A stretch of 64,000 bases of DNA. It comes from Gammaproteobacteria bacterium (GTDB taxonomy: Bacteria; Pseudomonadota; Gammaproteobacteria; Burkholderiales; Rhodocyclaceae). Numbering within the stretch: the first letter of the stretch is position 1; the number at the start of each line of letters is the position of its first letter. This document shows, piece after piece, positions 1-8,768 of the stretch. The position numbers and the translations under genes are program-made. Location: the NCBI GenBank assembly GCA_018819515.1, contig JAHJPX010000006.1:248001-312000 (forward strand), read 5' to 3'. The notes under the pieces are model-generated. The model was given only the letters and a program-made list of their open reading frames with translations. It made no database searches and was not told where the DNA came from.

Positions 1-507
1 TTCTTCTCGATCCACCTCGTCGACTACGGCTATGACAAGACCCAGATAGGCTTGCTTTGGGCACTCGGGGTGATTGCAGAAATTGCAGTCTTTTTAGCCA
101 TGCCGCGCTTGACCCGCGCGTGGTCGTTGCGCGGCATACTGATCGCCAGCTTTGTTCTGGCGGCGGCCCGTTTTCTGTTGATTGGCTGGGGCGCGGGCTC
201 CATCATCCTGCTGCTGCTGGCGCAGTTGCTTCATGGCGCGACTTTCGGTGCCTATCATGCGGCGGCCGTGGCGGTACTCAACCGCTGGTTTCCGACGCGC
301 CAGCAGGGACGGGTGCAAGCGCTATACGGAAGCATTTCGTTTGGTGCCGGTGGCATGTTCGGCAACATCGCCAGCGGTGCGGCGTGGGACTGGTTCGGAG
401 CCGGGATGGCCTTTACGCTAGGTGCCCTGTTTGCGGGCGTCGCCACCTTGTTGGTATGGTGGGGCTGGCGACGCGAACCCGCTGGCGAAGGCCTTGCTAT
501 GCGATAA
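1..507 (+). CDS. MFS transporter, HcaT/MFS_1-like family (C-terminal part)
   Basis: The reading frame is open from base 1, so the gene starts upstream of the window; about 168 C-terminal residues are visible. The piece is very hydrophobic, with about four to five membrane segments. Near its beginning it has 'QIGLLWALGVIAEI', the pattern of the MFS_1-like family that includes the 3-phenylpropionate permease HcaT. A second conserved stretch, 'GATFGAYHAAAV' followed by 'QGRVQALYGS', fits the same family. It is an inner-membrane major facilitator; the substrate cannot be inferred. It ends 85 bp before leuB on the same strand, in a position where relatives usually carry leuC/leuD, so leuB here is separated from its usual partners. 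Confidence 0.8.
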   Translation, partial: FFSIHLVDYGYDKTQIGLLWALGVIAEIAVFLAMPRLTRAWSLRGILIASFVLAAARFLLIGWGAGSIILLLLAQLLHGATFGAYHAAAVAVLNRWFPTRQQGRVQALYGSISFGAGGMFGNIASGAAWDWFGAGMAFTLGALFAGVATLLVWWGWRREPAGEGLAMR

Positions 508-591
508 TCCGCAATCTTCGAAGGGCCAGTCTGCCGGGGTAAACCGGGGCTGAGACGCCTTCGGCTCCAGTTAGTACCTTTAGGAACGAAT

Positions 592-1644
592 ATGAAGATT
601 TGCGTGTTACCCGGCGATGGCATCGGACCGGAAATCACCGCGCAGGCAGTGCGTGTCCTGCAAGCGCTCGACTTGAGGATGGAAATGGAGGAGGCGCTCC
701 TCGGCGGTTGCGCCGTCGATGTTGCGAGCGACCCGTATCCGGAGGCGACCCGAAAGATTGCGCAGGAAGCCGATGCGGTGTTGCTCGGCGCAGTCGGGGG
801 ACCGCAGTGGGACAACAATCCACGTGAACTGCGTCCAGAGCGTGGCTTGCTCGGCATTCGCAAGCACTTGGGCCTGTTTGCCAATCTTCGACCGGCGATA
901 CTCTATCCGGAGCTCGCCAATGCCTCGACGCTGAAGCCGGAAGTGGTGGCTGGCCTCGATATCCTGATCGTGCGCGAGCTTACGGGTGACATCTACTTTG
1001 GCCAGCCCCGCGGAATAGAGGTCAGGAACGGCGAGAAGGTGGGCATAAACACGATGATATACAGCGAGTCGGAGATCCGTCGCATCGCCAAAGTGGCGTT
1101 CGAGGCGGCCCGACGACGCAACAGGAAGGTCTGCTCCGTTGACAAGATGAACGTGCTGGAATGCACGCAACTCTGGCGCGATGTGGTCACCAGCATGGCG
1201 CCTGAGTATCCGGACGTGGAGCTCAGCCATATGCTTGTCGACAACGCCGCCATGCAATTGGTACGCAACCCGAAGCAGTTTGATGTCATGGTCACGGGCA
1301 ACATGTTCGGCGATATCCTGTCCGACGAGGCGTCGATGCTGACGGGCTCGATCGGCATGCTGCCTTCGGCTTCGCTGGACGCCGGCAACAAGGGGCTCTA
1401 CGAGCCCTGCCATGGTTCGGCGCCAGATATTGCCGGCAAGGGGATTGCCAACCCGTTGGCGACCATTCTGTCGGCTGCGATGATGCTGCGCTATACGTTT
1501 GGTATGGAAGATGCAGCGTCTCGCATCGAGAGCGCCGTCAAGACGGTGCTCGCCCAAGGGTATCGGACCGCCGATATCTACGAGTCGGGCACTCGGAAAG
1601 TCGGTACTCGGGAAATGGGCGACGCGGTGCTGGCGGCTCTGTAA
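592..1644 (+). CDS. leuB: 3-isopropylmalate dehydrogenase
   Basis: Oxidises and decarboxylates 3-isopropylmalate to 2-oxoisocaproate with NAD, in the third step of leucine biosynthesis in the cytoplasm. The 350 residues are the usual length. Visible family motifs include the N-terminal 'LPGDGIGPEI', 'RPERGLLGIRKHLGLFANLRP' region arginines, 'RELTGDIYFG', the lysine/asparagine of 'VDKMNVL', the metal-binding aspartates in 'GDILSDEASMLTGSIGMLPS', and 'HGSAPDIAGKGIANP' near the cofactor site. The ATG follows a TTAGGA ribosome-binding sequence at close spacing. leuC and leuD are not adjacent; asd follows after 35 bp. Confidence 0.97.
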   Translation: MKICVLPGDGIGPEITAQAVRVLQALDLRMEMEEALLGGCAVDVASDPYPEATRKIAQEADAVLLGAVGGPQWDNNPRELRPERGLLGIRKHLGLFANLRPAILYPELANASTLKPEVVAGLDILIVRELTGDIYFGQPRGIEVRNGEKVGINTMIYSESEIRRIAKVAFEAARRRNRKVCSVDKMNVLECTQLWRDVVTSMAPEYPDVELSHMLVDNAAMQLVRNPKQFDVMVTGNMFGDILSDEASMLTGSIGMLPSASLDAGNKGLYEPCHGSAPDIAGKGIANPLATILSAAMMLRYTFGMEDAASRIESAVKTVLAQGYRTADIYESGTRKVGTREMGDAVLAAL

Positions 1645-1679
1645 CGATCACTTGATATTCACGATCTGGAATTGAGGAA

Positions 1680-2786
1680 ATGAAGCGAGTAGGTTTTGTT
1701 GGTTGGCGTGGCATGGTGGGTTCGGTACTGCTGCAGCGCATGCGGGAGGAGAATGATTTTGCTCTGATCGAGCCGGTGTTCTTCACTACTTCCAGCGTTG
1801 GCGGCAAGGGGCCAGCCGAGTCGGGTGGCGCACCGCTCAAGGATGCGAAGCGCATCGACGACTTGCGCCAAATGGACATTATCATCACTTGCCAGGGTGG
1901 CGATTACACGAACGAGGTATTCCCCAAGTTGCGTGCGGCGGGCTGGAACGGTCATTGGATCGACGCCGCTTCGAGTCTTCGCATGAAGGACGATGCGGTG
2001 ATCATCCTCGATCCGGTCAATCTCAACGTGATTAAGGATGCGCTGAGCAGGGGCGGCCGCAACTGGATTGGTGGCAACTGCACGGTTTCGCTGATGCTGA
2101 TGGCGCTGGGGGGGCTGTTTCAGGCCGATATGATCGAGTGGCTGACTTCCATGACGTATCAGGCGGCATCGGGCGCAGGTGCCCAGAACATGCGCGAACT
2201 GCTCCAACAGATGGGTGCGGCGCATGGCGTGGTCAAGGATCTGCTCGACGATCCGGCATCTGCGATTCTGGACATCGACCGGGAAGTGGCCGGAATCCTG
2301 CGCGACGAGGCATTCCCGACCGGTAATTTCGGCGTGCCCCTGGCCGGTTCGTTAATCCCCTGGATTGACAAGGATTTGGGCAACGGTCAAAGTCGCGAAG
2401 AGTGGAAGGGCGGAGCCGAAACCAACAAGATTCTCGGTCGGTCGGACCGTCCCATTGCGGTCGATGGACTTTGCGTGCGCGTTGGTGCGATGCGCTGCCA
2501 TTCGCAGGCCATCACCATAAAATTAAAGAAGGATATGCCATTGGCCGATATCGAGGCCATGTTGGCTACGCACAACCAATGGGCACGGGTCGTCCCGAAC
2601 CAGCGCGAGGCGACGATTGCCGAACTGACGCCTGCGGCAGTAACGGGTACTCTGGAAACTCCGGTGGGCCGTTTGCGCAAACTGGCCATGGGCCCAGAGT
2701 ATCTTTCGGCGTTTACGGTCGGCGACCAGTTGCTTTGGGGCGCGGCCGAGCCTCTGCGGCGGATGTTGCGAATCCTCCTCGATTGA
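1680..2786 (+). CDS. asd: Aspartate-semialdehyde dehydrogenase
   Basis: Reduces aspartyl phosphate to aspartate semialdehyde, the branch intermediate for lysine, methionine and threonine. The 368-residue product is of the proteobacterial type: an N-terminal NADP-binding 'VGFVGWRGMVGSVL', the catalytic cysteine in 'GGNCTVSLMLMALGGLF', and 'MTYQAASGAGAQNMREL' close behind. It starts at an ATG preceded by TTGAGGAA, 35 bp after leuB, the leuB-asd order common in this group. dapB, a later enzyme of the lysine branch, lies at 52.0 kb. Confidence 0.97.
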   Translation: MKRVGFVGWRGMVGSVLLQRMREENDFALIEPVFFTTSSVGGKGPAESGGAPLKDAKRIDDLRQMDIIITCQGGDYTNEVFPKLRAAGWNGHWIDAASSLRMKDDAVIILDPVNLNVIKDALSRGGRNWIGGNCTVSLMLMALGGLFQADMIEWLTSMTYQAASGAGAQNMRELLQQMGAAHGVVKDLLDDPASAILDIDREVAGILRDEAFPTGNFGVPLAGSLIPWIDKDLGNGQSREEWKGGAETNKILGRSDRPIAVDGLCVRVGAMRCHSQAITIKLKKDMPLADIEAMLATHNQWARVVPNQREATIAELTPAAVTGTLETPVGRLRKLAMGPEYLSAFTVGDQLLWGAAEPLRRMLRILLD

Positions 2787-2819
2787 GGGACTGCCGCCAA
2801 CATGATGCAAAGGTTTAGC

Positions 2820-2848
2820 TTGCATCGCTAACTGCATGATGTTATTTT
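2820..2848 (+). promoter_or_regulatory. Candidate sigma-70 promoter for fimV
   Basis: TTGCAT at 2820-2825 and TATTTT at 2843-2848 are separated by 17 bp, in the 96-bp gap between asd and fimV. This would place transcription start near 2855, about 28 bp ahead of the favoured GTG start. Confidence 0.45.
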
Positions 2849-2882
2849 GAATACTGGATCAATATCCCCGCGGGGAGGCACT

Positions 2883-5501
2883 GTGGCCAAATCGACGAAG
2901 CGAAACGAATTCCGGTTGTCTGCTCTTGCTGTTGCGTTGTGCCTCTCTACGGCAGGCGCGAATGCTGCCGGGCTAGGCACGATCACGGTTTTATCGCCAT
3001 TGGGGCAGCCGCTACGCGCCGAAATCGACGTCAATGCATCAAGCGAAGAGCTGGCGTCAATGAACGCGCGGCTCGCGTCGCCAGAGGCCTTCCGGCAAGT
3101 CGGAATCGAGTATGCGCCGGGCGTAGCTGGAATTCGTTTCGCAGTCGATAAGCACAAGAATGGCCAGCCGTATCTGCGCGTGACCAGCGACCGGCCCATC
3201 AACGAACCTTTCCTCGATGTGCTGGTTGAGCTTACCTGGTCGTCCGGGCGGATGGTTCGGGAATACACATTTTTGCTGGACCCGCCGCAGGAACTCGCTC
3301 CCGCAGCGCCAGTGCCGGTTGCTGCGCCTGAGGTTGCCAGACCAACTTTGGCCCCGGCTCCCGCCTCGGCGCCGCTCCCCGTAGCGACACCAGCTCCCAC
3401 TCCGACGCCTGTTACGGTCGCGCCCATTCCAGCCCAAGCGCAAGAGCCTTTGGCTCAGGTAGCTACGGAGAAACCGAATACTCGGCTCGTCAAGCGCGGC
3501 GACACCTTGACCAGGATTGCTTTGGCTACCAAGCCCGAAGGCGTCACGTTGGACCAGATGTTGGTCGCGCTGCTCAGGGGCAATCAAGACGCTTTTGATG
3601 GCGACAACATGAACCGCTTGCGAGCCGGGAAAATACTGGCTATTCCGGATGCCGAAGCGGTGTCGGCGGTTGCTCCGTCGCAGGCGCGAAAGATCGTCGT
3701 CGATCAGGCCCGCGACTTCAATGCGTATCGCGGGAAGCTTGCTGCATCTGTTGCGGCCAAGCCGGCGAAGGAGGAGATGGCGCAGCAGGCGGACCAAGGC
3801 AGAATTACGCCTGAAGTTGCCAAGCCGGCCGCCGCTCCTGAGCCCGTAAAGGACAAGCTTGAGGTTTCCCGTACGGAAGTGGCGAAGGACACCAAGGTAC
3901 TTCAGGGACGGATAACTGCGCTGGAAGAGGATCTGGTTGCGCGCGAACGGGCGCTCAAGGAAGCGAACAGCCGTGTCGCCGCGCTCGAAGCCAATCTGGC
4001 GGACCTGAAGAAGCTGGCTGAACTCAAGAGTCAGTCCGGTGCTCTGCTACAGCAGCAGGCCGAGACGACCAAGCCTGTTCCTGAGGCTTCGGAACCTTCA
4101 GTAGCTGCTAAACCGGCGGAAGCGCCTGCCGAACCGGTTGAGCCGCCGAAGGCTGCCGAAACGCCTGCCGAGCCGCCCGTCGTCGAGCAAGCCAAGCCTG
4201 CAGAACCTCCTCCGCCGACGAAGGCGCCAGCCGTCGAAGCAGAAGCGCCACCTGTACTGGAAGAACCGAGTTTCATAGACGAGAATCCGTTGCTGGTCTA
4301 CGGTGGCGGTGGCTTGTTGGTTCTGTTGTTGGGTTACCTCGGAATTTCCGCGTTCAACCGCAGGTCACGTGACGACGAACCGCTTCCGACGGCAAGTCGC
4401 CTGAGCGAGGGCGACCTGATGGCCAATTCCGTATTCGGAACAACGGGTGGCCAGGCAGTCGATACCAGCGCATCGATACAGACGGATTTCAGTCAGGCGA
4501 GCCTGTCCGCGATCGACTCCGATGAGGGAGTCGACCCGGTCGCAGAGGCCGATGTGTATATGGCCTATGGACGTGACGCCCAAGCCGAAGAAATCCTGGT
4601 CGATGCGCTCAAGACTGATCCGACCCGGCTTGCCATTTATATGAAGCTGCTGGAGATTTACTCAGGACACACGGATCTGCCCAAATTCGAGAAAGTCGCC
4701 ACTGATTTGCATGGCCAAACGGGCGGTAATGGTCCGGATTGGGAAAAAGCTGCCTCAATGGGGCGGGCAATCGATCCAGGCAACCCGCTGTATGTCGGTG
4801 GTGATTCGAGTGCCGGACAGCAGCCTGAGCCGGTGGTCGTTCTTCCCGAGCCTGAACCCGAGCCTTCCAGCGAGATGGCGAAATCCGCGCCCACTCCGAA
4901 GGACCAGACCGGAGCGCTTTCCGATCAGTGGGCTCAACAACTGGAAACAGATTTGCCGACGACGTCGACTGCTCCCAGGGATCTCGGCTTCGAGGTTGAT
5001 CTAGGCATCCAGCCGGTTGCCGAGGAAGCCAAACCTGGGAACAGCCCGGAAATTGTCCCTTCCGATTTTGAACCCGTTTTGGCGGTTGCGTCCGAGCCGG
5101 ACACGCAGGATATCGATCTGTCGCTTCCTGATATTGGTAGTGGGGATATCGACATTTCTTCGCAGTCAACGCCACCGGAACAGGGAATGGGCGGGCTCGA
5201 TTTCGAGTTTGATCTTGATGCACCGCTGGCGGAGACGCCGTCAGTTACTGCTCAGGCGTCTTCGGTGGATTTCTCGGGCATTGATCTTGATCTTGTGACG
5301 TCGGATACGCCGCCAGACTTGGGATCCGAAGCTGCGGGCGACGACGATGGTGACGTGGCGACCAAGCTGGAGCTTGCCCAGGCCTATGAGGAAATGGGCG
5401 ACCGCGAAGGCGCCCGCGAGTTGCTTGAGGAAGTCCTTCAGGAGGGCAACGTGAGTCAGCAGGAGCAAGCCCGCACCAAACTGGCGGCTCTCGACGCCTG
5501 A
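2883..5501 (+). CDS. fimV: FimV-family polar/pilus assembly protein
   Basis: Large inner-membrane, peptidoglycan-binding hub for type IV pili and polar localisation. I favour the GTG at 2883 (872 aa), preceded by GGGGAGG; an in-frame TTG at 2847 would add 12 residues. Order of parts: signal peptide ending 'TAGANAAG', the FimV N-terminal domain starting 'LGTITVLSPLGQPL', a Pro/Ala linker, a LysM domain starting 'VKRGDTLTRIA' (about residues 200-255), a coiled coil near 335-390, a second Pro/Ala/Glu linker, one membrane helix 'LLVLLLGYLGISAF', an acidic cytoplasmic region, and the FimV C-terminal motif 'ATKLELAQAYEEMGDREGAR' at the end. Its place ahead of truA and trpF is the conserved betaproteobacterial order. 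Confidence 0.93.
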   Translation: MAKSTKRNEFRLSALAVALCLSTAGANAAGLGTITVLSPLGQPLRAEIDVNASSEELASMNARLASPEAFRQVGIEYAPGVAGIRFAVDKHKNGQPYLRVTSDRPINEPFLDVLVELTWSSGRMVREYTFLLDPPQELAPAAPVPVAAPEVARPTLAPAPASAPLPVATPAPTPTPVTVAPIPAQAQEPLAQVATEKPNTRLVKRGDTLTRIALATKPEGVTLDQMLVALLRGNQDAFDGDNMNRLRAGKILAIPDAEAVSAVAPSQARKIVVDQARDFNAYRGKLAASVAAKPAKEEMAQQADQGRITPEVAKPAAAPEPVKDKLEVSRTEVAKDTKVLQGRITALEEDLVARERALKEANSRVAALEANLADLKKLAELKSQSGALLQQQAETTKPVPEASEPSVAAKPAEAPAEPVEPPKAAETPAEPPVVEQAKPAEPPPPTKAPAVEAEAPPVLEEPSFIDENPLLVYGGGGLLVLLLGYLGISAFNRRSRDDEPLPTASRLSEGDLMANSVFGTTGGQAVDTSASIQTDFSQASLSAIDSDEGVDPVAEADVYMAYGRDAQAEEILVDALKTDPTRLAIYMKLLEIYSGHTDLPKFEKVATDLHGQTGGNGPDWEKAASMGRAIDPGNPLYVGGDSSAGQQPEPVVVLPEPEPEPSSEMAKSAPTPKDQTGALSDQWAQQLETDLPTTSTAPRDLGFEVDLGIQPVAEEAKPGNSPEIVPSDFEPVLAVASEPDTQDIDLSLPDIGSGDIDISSQSTPPEQGMGGLDFEFDLDAPLAETPSVTAQASSVDFSGIDLDLVTSDTPPDLGSEAAGDDDGDVATKLELAQAYEEMGDREGARELLEEVLQEGNVSQQEQARTKLAALDA

Positions 5502-5508
5502 CATCCTT

Positions 5509-5548
5509 GTCGCGGCGGAGATGTCTTTTCGCCGCGACTCCGTTTTTC
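5509..5548 (+). terminator. Hairpin with T-tract after fimV
   Basis: GTCGCGGCG at 5509-5517 pairs perfectly with CGCCGCGAC at 5530-5538 around a 12-base loop. TCCGTTTTT follows, the form of an intrinsic terminator seven bases after the fimV stop codon. The loop contains the ATG at 5521 that opens the next reading frame. Confidence 0.6.
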
Positions 5549-6153
5549 CGGTTGTGACCTTTCATCCTGCTACCCTGTTGTTTGCATGGGGGGCGCTCGT
5601 TACGTTCATGCAACCGCTCGGCCCGAAGGGCCTCGCCTGGATCGCAATCCTCGTTCTGCCGATTGCAGTGCTGTTCGCCCGACGGCGTACCGTCTTGTTG
5701 ATCCGTCGCTCACGCTGGTTATTTCTCTCGATCGCGCTGCTTTTTGTTCTGGCGACGCCGGGGCAGCGGTTGCCCGGCGTCCTCGGGGATATTGGCGTTG
5801 CCCGAGATGGCATCCTGCTCGCGGCAGAGCATATTCTACGGTTGCTGCTCTTGCTGGCATCACTGGCGACGTTGCACGAACGCCTTGGTACGACGGGCAT
5901 GATGGCGGGAATGCATTGGCTTCTGGCGCCGATAGCCCATTGGCGAACGTTGCGTGAACGGATCGTCGTGCGTTTGATGCTGGTTCTTGATCACGTCGAG
6001 GGTGCCAAGGCGGCAAATTGGCGCGAGTGGCTGAACCAAGACCAGCATGGGCCGGACCACTTGACGCTCGTTGTTGGTACGGCGCGTGTGGTGGATTGGG
6101 TGACGATGGCGCTGCTCGGGCTTCTAGTTTTTTGGGTAGGGACGCGCGGGTGA
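5521..6153 (+). CDS. Hypothetical integral membrane protein (weak CbiQ/EcfT-like look)
   Basis: 210 residues from the ATG at 5521, with four or five hydrophobic helices, for example 'WIAILVLPIAVLFA', 'WLFLSIALLFVLAT' and a last one 'TMALLGLLVFWVG'. I do not recognise a definite family. The arrangement of helices and the basic segment after 'RLLLLLASLATLHE' faintly recall the CbiQ/EcfT transmembrane component of ECF transporters, but no cognate ATPase is nearby. The start is uncertain: the ATG sits in the loop of the fimV terminator hairpin, and an in-frame GTG about 33 bases later may be used. It overlaps truA by a GTGA junction, so it is probably co-transcribed with it. Confidence 0.6.
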   Translation: MSFRRDSVFPVVTFHPATLLFAWGALVTFMQPLGPKGLAWIAILVLPIAVLFARRRTVLLIRRSRWLFLSIALLFVLATPGQRLPGVLGDIGVARDGILLAAEHILRLLLLLASLATLHERLGTTGMMAGMHWLLAPIAHWRTLRERIVVRLMLVLDHVEGAKAANWREWLNQDQHGPDHLTLVVGTARVVDWVTMALLGLLVFWVGTRG

Positions 6154-6944
6154 GAGTGGCCTTGGGCGTCGAGTACGACGGAGCCTTGTTTTCCGGGTGG
6201 CAGTCACAGACGCACGGGAACACCGTGCAGGACGTGCTCGAACGCGCCTTGTCCGCGGTGGCGTCTGTTCCGGTTGCTACCGTCTGCGCCGGCCGCACCG
6301 ATGCAGGGGTACATGCCGTGAATCAGGTGGTCCATTTCGATGTTGAGGTCGTGCGCCCGGATACGGCGTGGGTCCGAGGCGTGAATGCCAACTTGCCGCC
6401 GGCGGTTGCCGTTTGTTGGGCTCGGCAGGTGTCAGACGATTTTCACGCTCGTTTCTCGGCGAAAGGGCGTCGCTACCGATACCTGCTGCTGAATCGTCCG
6501 GTGCGGCCGGCGATACTGCAAGGAAAGGTCGGCTGGTACCATGCGCCACTGGATCTGGACGCGATGCGCGCGGCGGCGGAATTGTTGATCGGGGAGCACG
6601 ACTTCTCGGCATTTCGGTCGTCGGAATGCCAGGCCAAGTCGCCGGTTCGGATGCTTCGGATGCTGAATATCGATGTTCAGGACGACGTGCTCATCTTTGA
6701 TCTCGAAGCGAATGCCTTTCTCCAGCATATGGTGCGGAACCTGATTGGTGCGCTTGTCTATGTCGGCAATGGCCGCCAGAAGCCCGACTGGGTCGCGGAC
6801 GTTCTGGCCAGCCGGGATCGCTCCAAAGGAGCGCCGACGTTCGATTCCGCCGGCCTTTATCTGGTCGGCGTGGAGTATGAGCAGAAGTGGATGTTGCCTT
6901 CGGCAGGCCGTATGATGCCGCCTTCTTTTGCCATTTCTGCCTGA
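6150..6944 (+). CDS. truA: tRNA pseudouridine38-40 synthase
   Basis: Converts uridines 38-40 of the tRNA anticodon arm to pseudouridine. I start it at the GTG at 6150, overlapping the previous stop codon as GTGA, because the family begins right at 'MRVALGVEYDG'; the reading frame is open further upstream but that part is not TruA-like. It has 264 residues. The catalytic aspartate is in 'CAGRTDAGVHA', and 'DFHARFSAKGRRYRY' and 'FLQHMVRNLIGALV' are further conserved blocks. trpF starts two bases after the stop, which is the conserved truA-trpF arrangement. Confidence 0.95.
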   Translation: MRVALGVEYDGALFSGWQSQTHGNTVQDVLERALSAVASVPVATVCAGRTDAGVHAVNQVVHFDVEVVRPDTAWVRGVNANLPPAVAVCWARQVSDDFHARFSAKGRRYRYLLLNRPVRPAILQGKVGWYHAPLDLDAMRAAAELLIGEHDFSAFRSSECQAKSPVRMLRMLNIDVQDDVLIFDLEANAFLQHMVRNLIGALVYVGNGRQKPDWVADVLASRDRSKGAPTFDSAGLYLVGVEYEQKWMLPSAGRMMPPSFAISA

Positions 6945-6946
6945 CC

Positions 6947-7570
6947 GTGCCCAAAACCCGCGTAAAAATCTGCGGCATCACCCGTGAACAGGATCTTGAC
7001 GCCGCCGTGGCTGCCGGGGCCGACGCGGTTGGCTTCGTCTTCTACCCGTTGAGCCCGCGTTTTCTCGATGCCGGGCGGGCTGCCGAGTTGCTGCGGCGGG
7101 TGCCACCATTCGTCACGAGCGTCGGTCTCTTCGTCAATCCTGAACCCGGTTTTGTCCGGGAGGTCCTTGCCCGGGCACCGGTTGACCTGATCCAGTTTCA
7201 AGGCGACGAAACTCCGGAGTCGTGCGAACAGTTCGATCATCCCTACCTGAAAGTTGCGCGAATGAGGCCGGGTCTCGATCTGGTAGAATTCGCGCGCGCT
7301 TTCTCTTCTGCCCGGGGTTTGCTGCTCGATGCCTATGTCGAAGGTTATGGCGGTGCCGGGAAATTGTTCGACTGGTCGTTGGTGCCCAAGGAGTTGCCGT
7401 TACCGGTGTTGCTCGCTGGCGGGCTGACGGCGGAAAACGTCGGCGATGCGATACAACGTTTGCGGCCATGGGCGGTCGATGTCAGCAGCGGCGTCGAGGC
7501 TGCCAAGGGCATCAAGGATGCCGCCAAGATCGCCGCCTTCATGGCGGCAGTAAAGAATGCAGATGCCTGA
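6947..7570 (+). CDS. trpF: Phosphoribosylanthranilate isomerase
   Basis: Isomerises N-(5-phosphoribosyl)anthranilate in tryptophan synthesis. It is a single TIM-barrel of 207 residues from the GTG at 6947, chosen because the family starts 'xxTRVKICGIT', with the catalytic cysteine in KICG. Other visible parts are the catalytic aspartate in 'LLLDAY' and phosphate-binding 'LLAGGLTAENV' and 'VDVSSGVE'. The stop codon lies inside the start of trpB (14-bp overlap), so translation is probably coupled. trpE, trpG, trpD and trpC are not in the window. Confidence 0.95.
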   Translation: MPKTRVKICGITREQDLDAAVAAGADAVGFVFYPLSPRFLDAGRAAELLRRVPPFVTSVGLFVNPEPGFVREVLARAPVDLIQFQGDETPESCEQFDHPYLKVARMRPGLDLVEFARAFSSARGLLLDAYVEGYGGAGKLFDWSLVPKELPLPVLLAGGLTAENVGDAIQRLRPWAVDVSSGVEAAKGIKDAAKIAAFMAAVKNADA

Positions 7571-8768
7571 TAGTTCATATACGTTGCCGGACGATAGTGG
7601 TCACTTTGGGAGTTTTGGCGGAACTTTTGTCGCCGAAACGCTGATTCCCGCGCTCGATGAATTGCGACTGGCCTACGGAGCGGCCAAGGACGATCCCGCT
7701 TTTCGTGCCGAGTACGAGTACGAGTTGAAGCACTACGTCGGCCGGCCAAGCCCCATCTACCATGCCCGGCACTGGTCGCAAAGACTGGGGGGCGCGCAGA
7801 TTTATCTGAAGCGCGAAGACCTGAACCATACGGGCGCCCACAAGGTTAACAACTGCATCGGCCAGGCCTTGCTGGCGCGGCGCATGGGCAAGCGAAAAGT
7901 GATTGCCGAGACGGGGGCTGGCCAGCATGGGGTCGCGACAGCGACGGTCGCTGCGCGCTATGGGATGGAATGCTCAATCTATATGGGCAGTGAAGACATT
8001 CGGCGTCAGGCGGCGAACGTCTATCGCATGAAGCTTCTCGGCGCAAAGGTGGTTCCGGTGGAGTCCGGCTCCCACACTTTGAAGGATGCCATGAATGAGG
8101 CAATGCGCGCGTGGGTTACTCACGTGGATGATACCTTCTACATTATCGGTACCGTCGCTGGCCCACACCCTTATCCGATGATGGTGCGCGACTTCCAGAA
8201 GATCATCGGCGAAGAGTGCCAGACCCAGATGCCTGAGCTGACGGGGCGTCAGCCGGATGCGGTGATTGCGTGCGTTGGCGGCGGTTCCAACGCCATGGGG
8301 ATCTTTTATTCCTACATTCCGCAGCCGGACGTGAAACTCATCGGCGTGGAAGCGGCCGGCCACGGACTCGAAACCGGCAGGCATGCGGCCTCGCTTACCG
8401 CCGGCCGGTCGGGTGTGTTGCACGGTAATCGGACCTACCTGTTGCAGGACGAGAACGGCCAGATCATCGAAACGCACTCCGTTTCAGCCGGCCTGGATTA
8501 TCCGGGCGTTGGACCGGAGCACGCCTGGTTGAAGGATTCCGGGCGCGCCGAGTATGTAACGATTACCGACGATGAAGCGCTTGAGGCTTTTCATGACCTG
8601 TGCCGCTTCGAAGGCATCATCCCGGCGCTCGAATCTAGCCATGCGCTGGCCTACGCCGCCACGTTGGCACCGACTCTGCCAAAGGACAAGCTGCTCTTGG
8701 TCAATCTTTCCGGGCGAGGCGACAAGGACATCCACACTGTGGCGGAAAAGTCGGGGATCCAGTTCTGA
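7557..8768 (+). CDS. trpB: Tryptophan synthase beta chain
   Basis: Condenses indole with L-serine, using PLP, in the alpha2-beta2 tryptophan synthase. The 403-residue protein has the PLP lysine in 'NHTGAHKVNNCIGQALL', followed by 'AETGAGQHGVATAT', the phosphate-binding glycine-rich loop 'CVGGGSNAMGIF', and 'PALESSHALAYA' near the C terminus. Two in-frame ATGs (7557 and 7563) are possible starts. It overlaps trpA by an ATGA-type junction, matching the stoichiometric pair. Confidence 0.97.
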   Translation: MQMPDSSYTLPDDSGHFGSFGGTFVAETLIPALDELRLAYGAAKDDPAFRAEYEYELKHYVGRPSPIYHARHWSQRLGGAQIYLKREDLNHTGAHKVNNCIGQALLARRMGKRKVIAETGAGQHGVATATVAARYGMECSIYMGSEDIRRQAANVYRMKLLGAKVVPVESGSHTLKDAMNEAMRAWVTHVDDTFYIIGTVAGPHPYPMMVRDFQKIIGEECQTQMPELTGRQPDAVIACVGGGSNAMGIFYSYIPQPDVKLIGVEAAGHGLETGRHAASLTAGRSGVLHGNRTYLLQDENGQIIETHSVSAGLDYPGVGPEHAWLKDSGRAEYVTITDDEALEAFHDLCRFEGIIPALESSHALAYAATLAPTLPKDKLLLVNLSGRGDKDIHTVAEKSGIQF

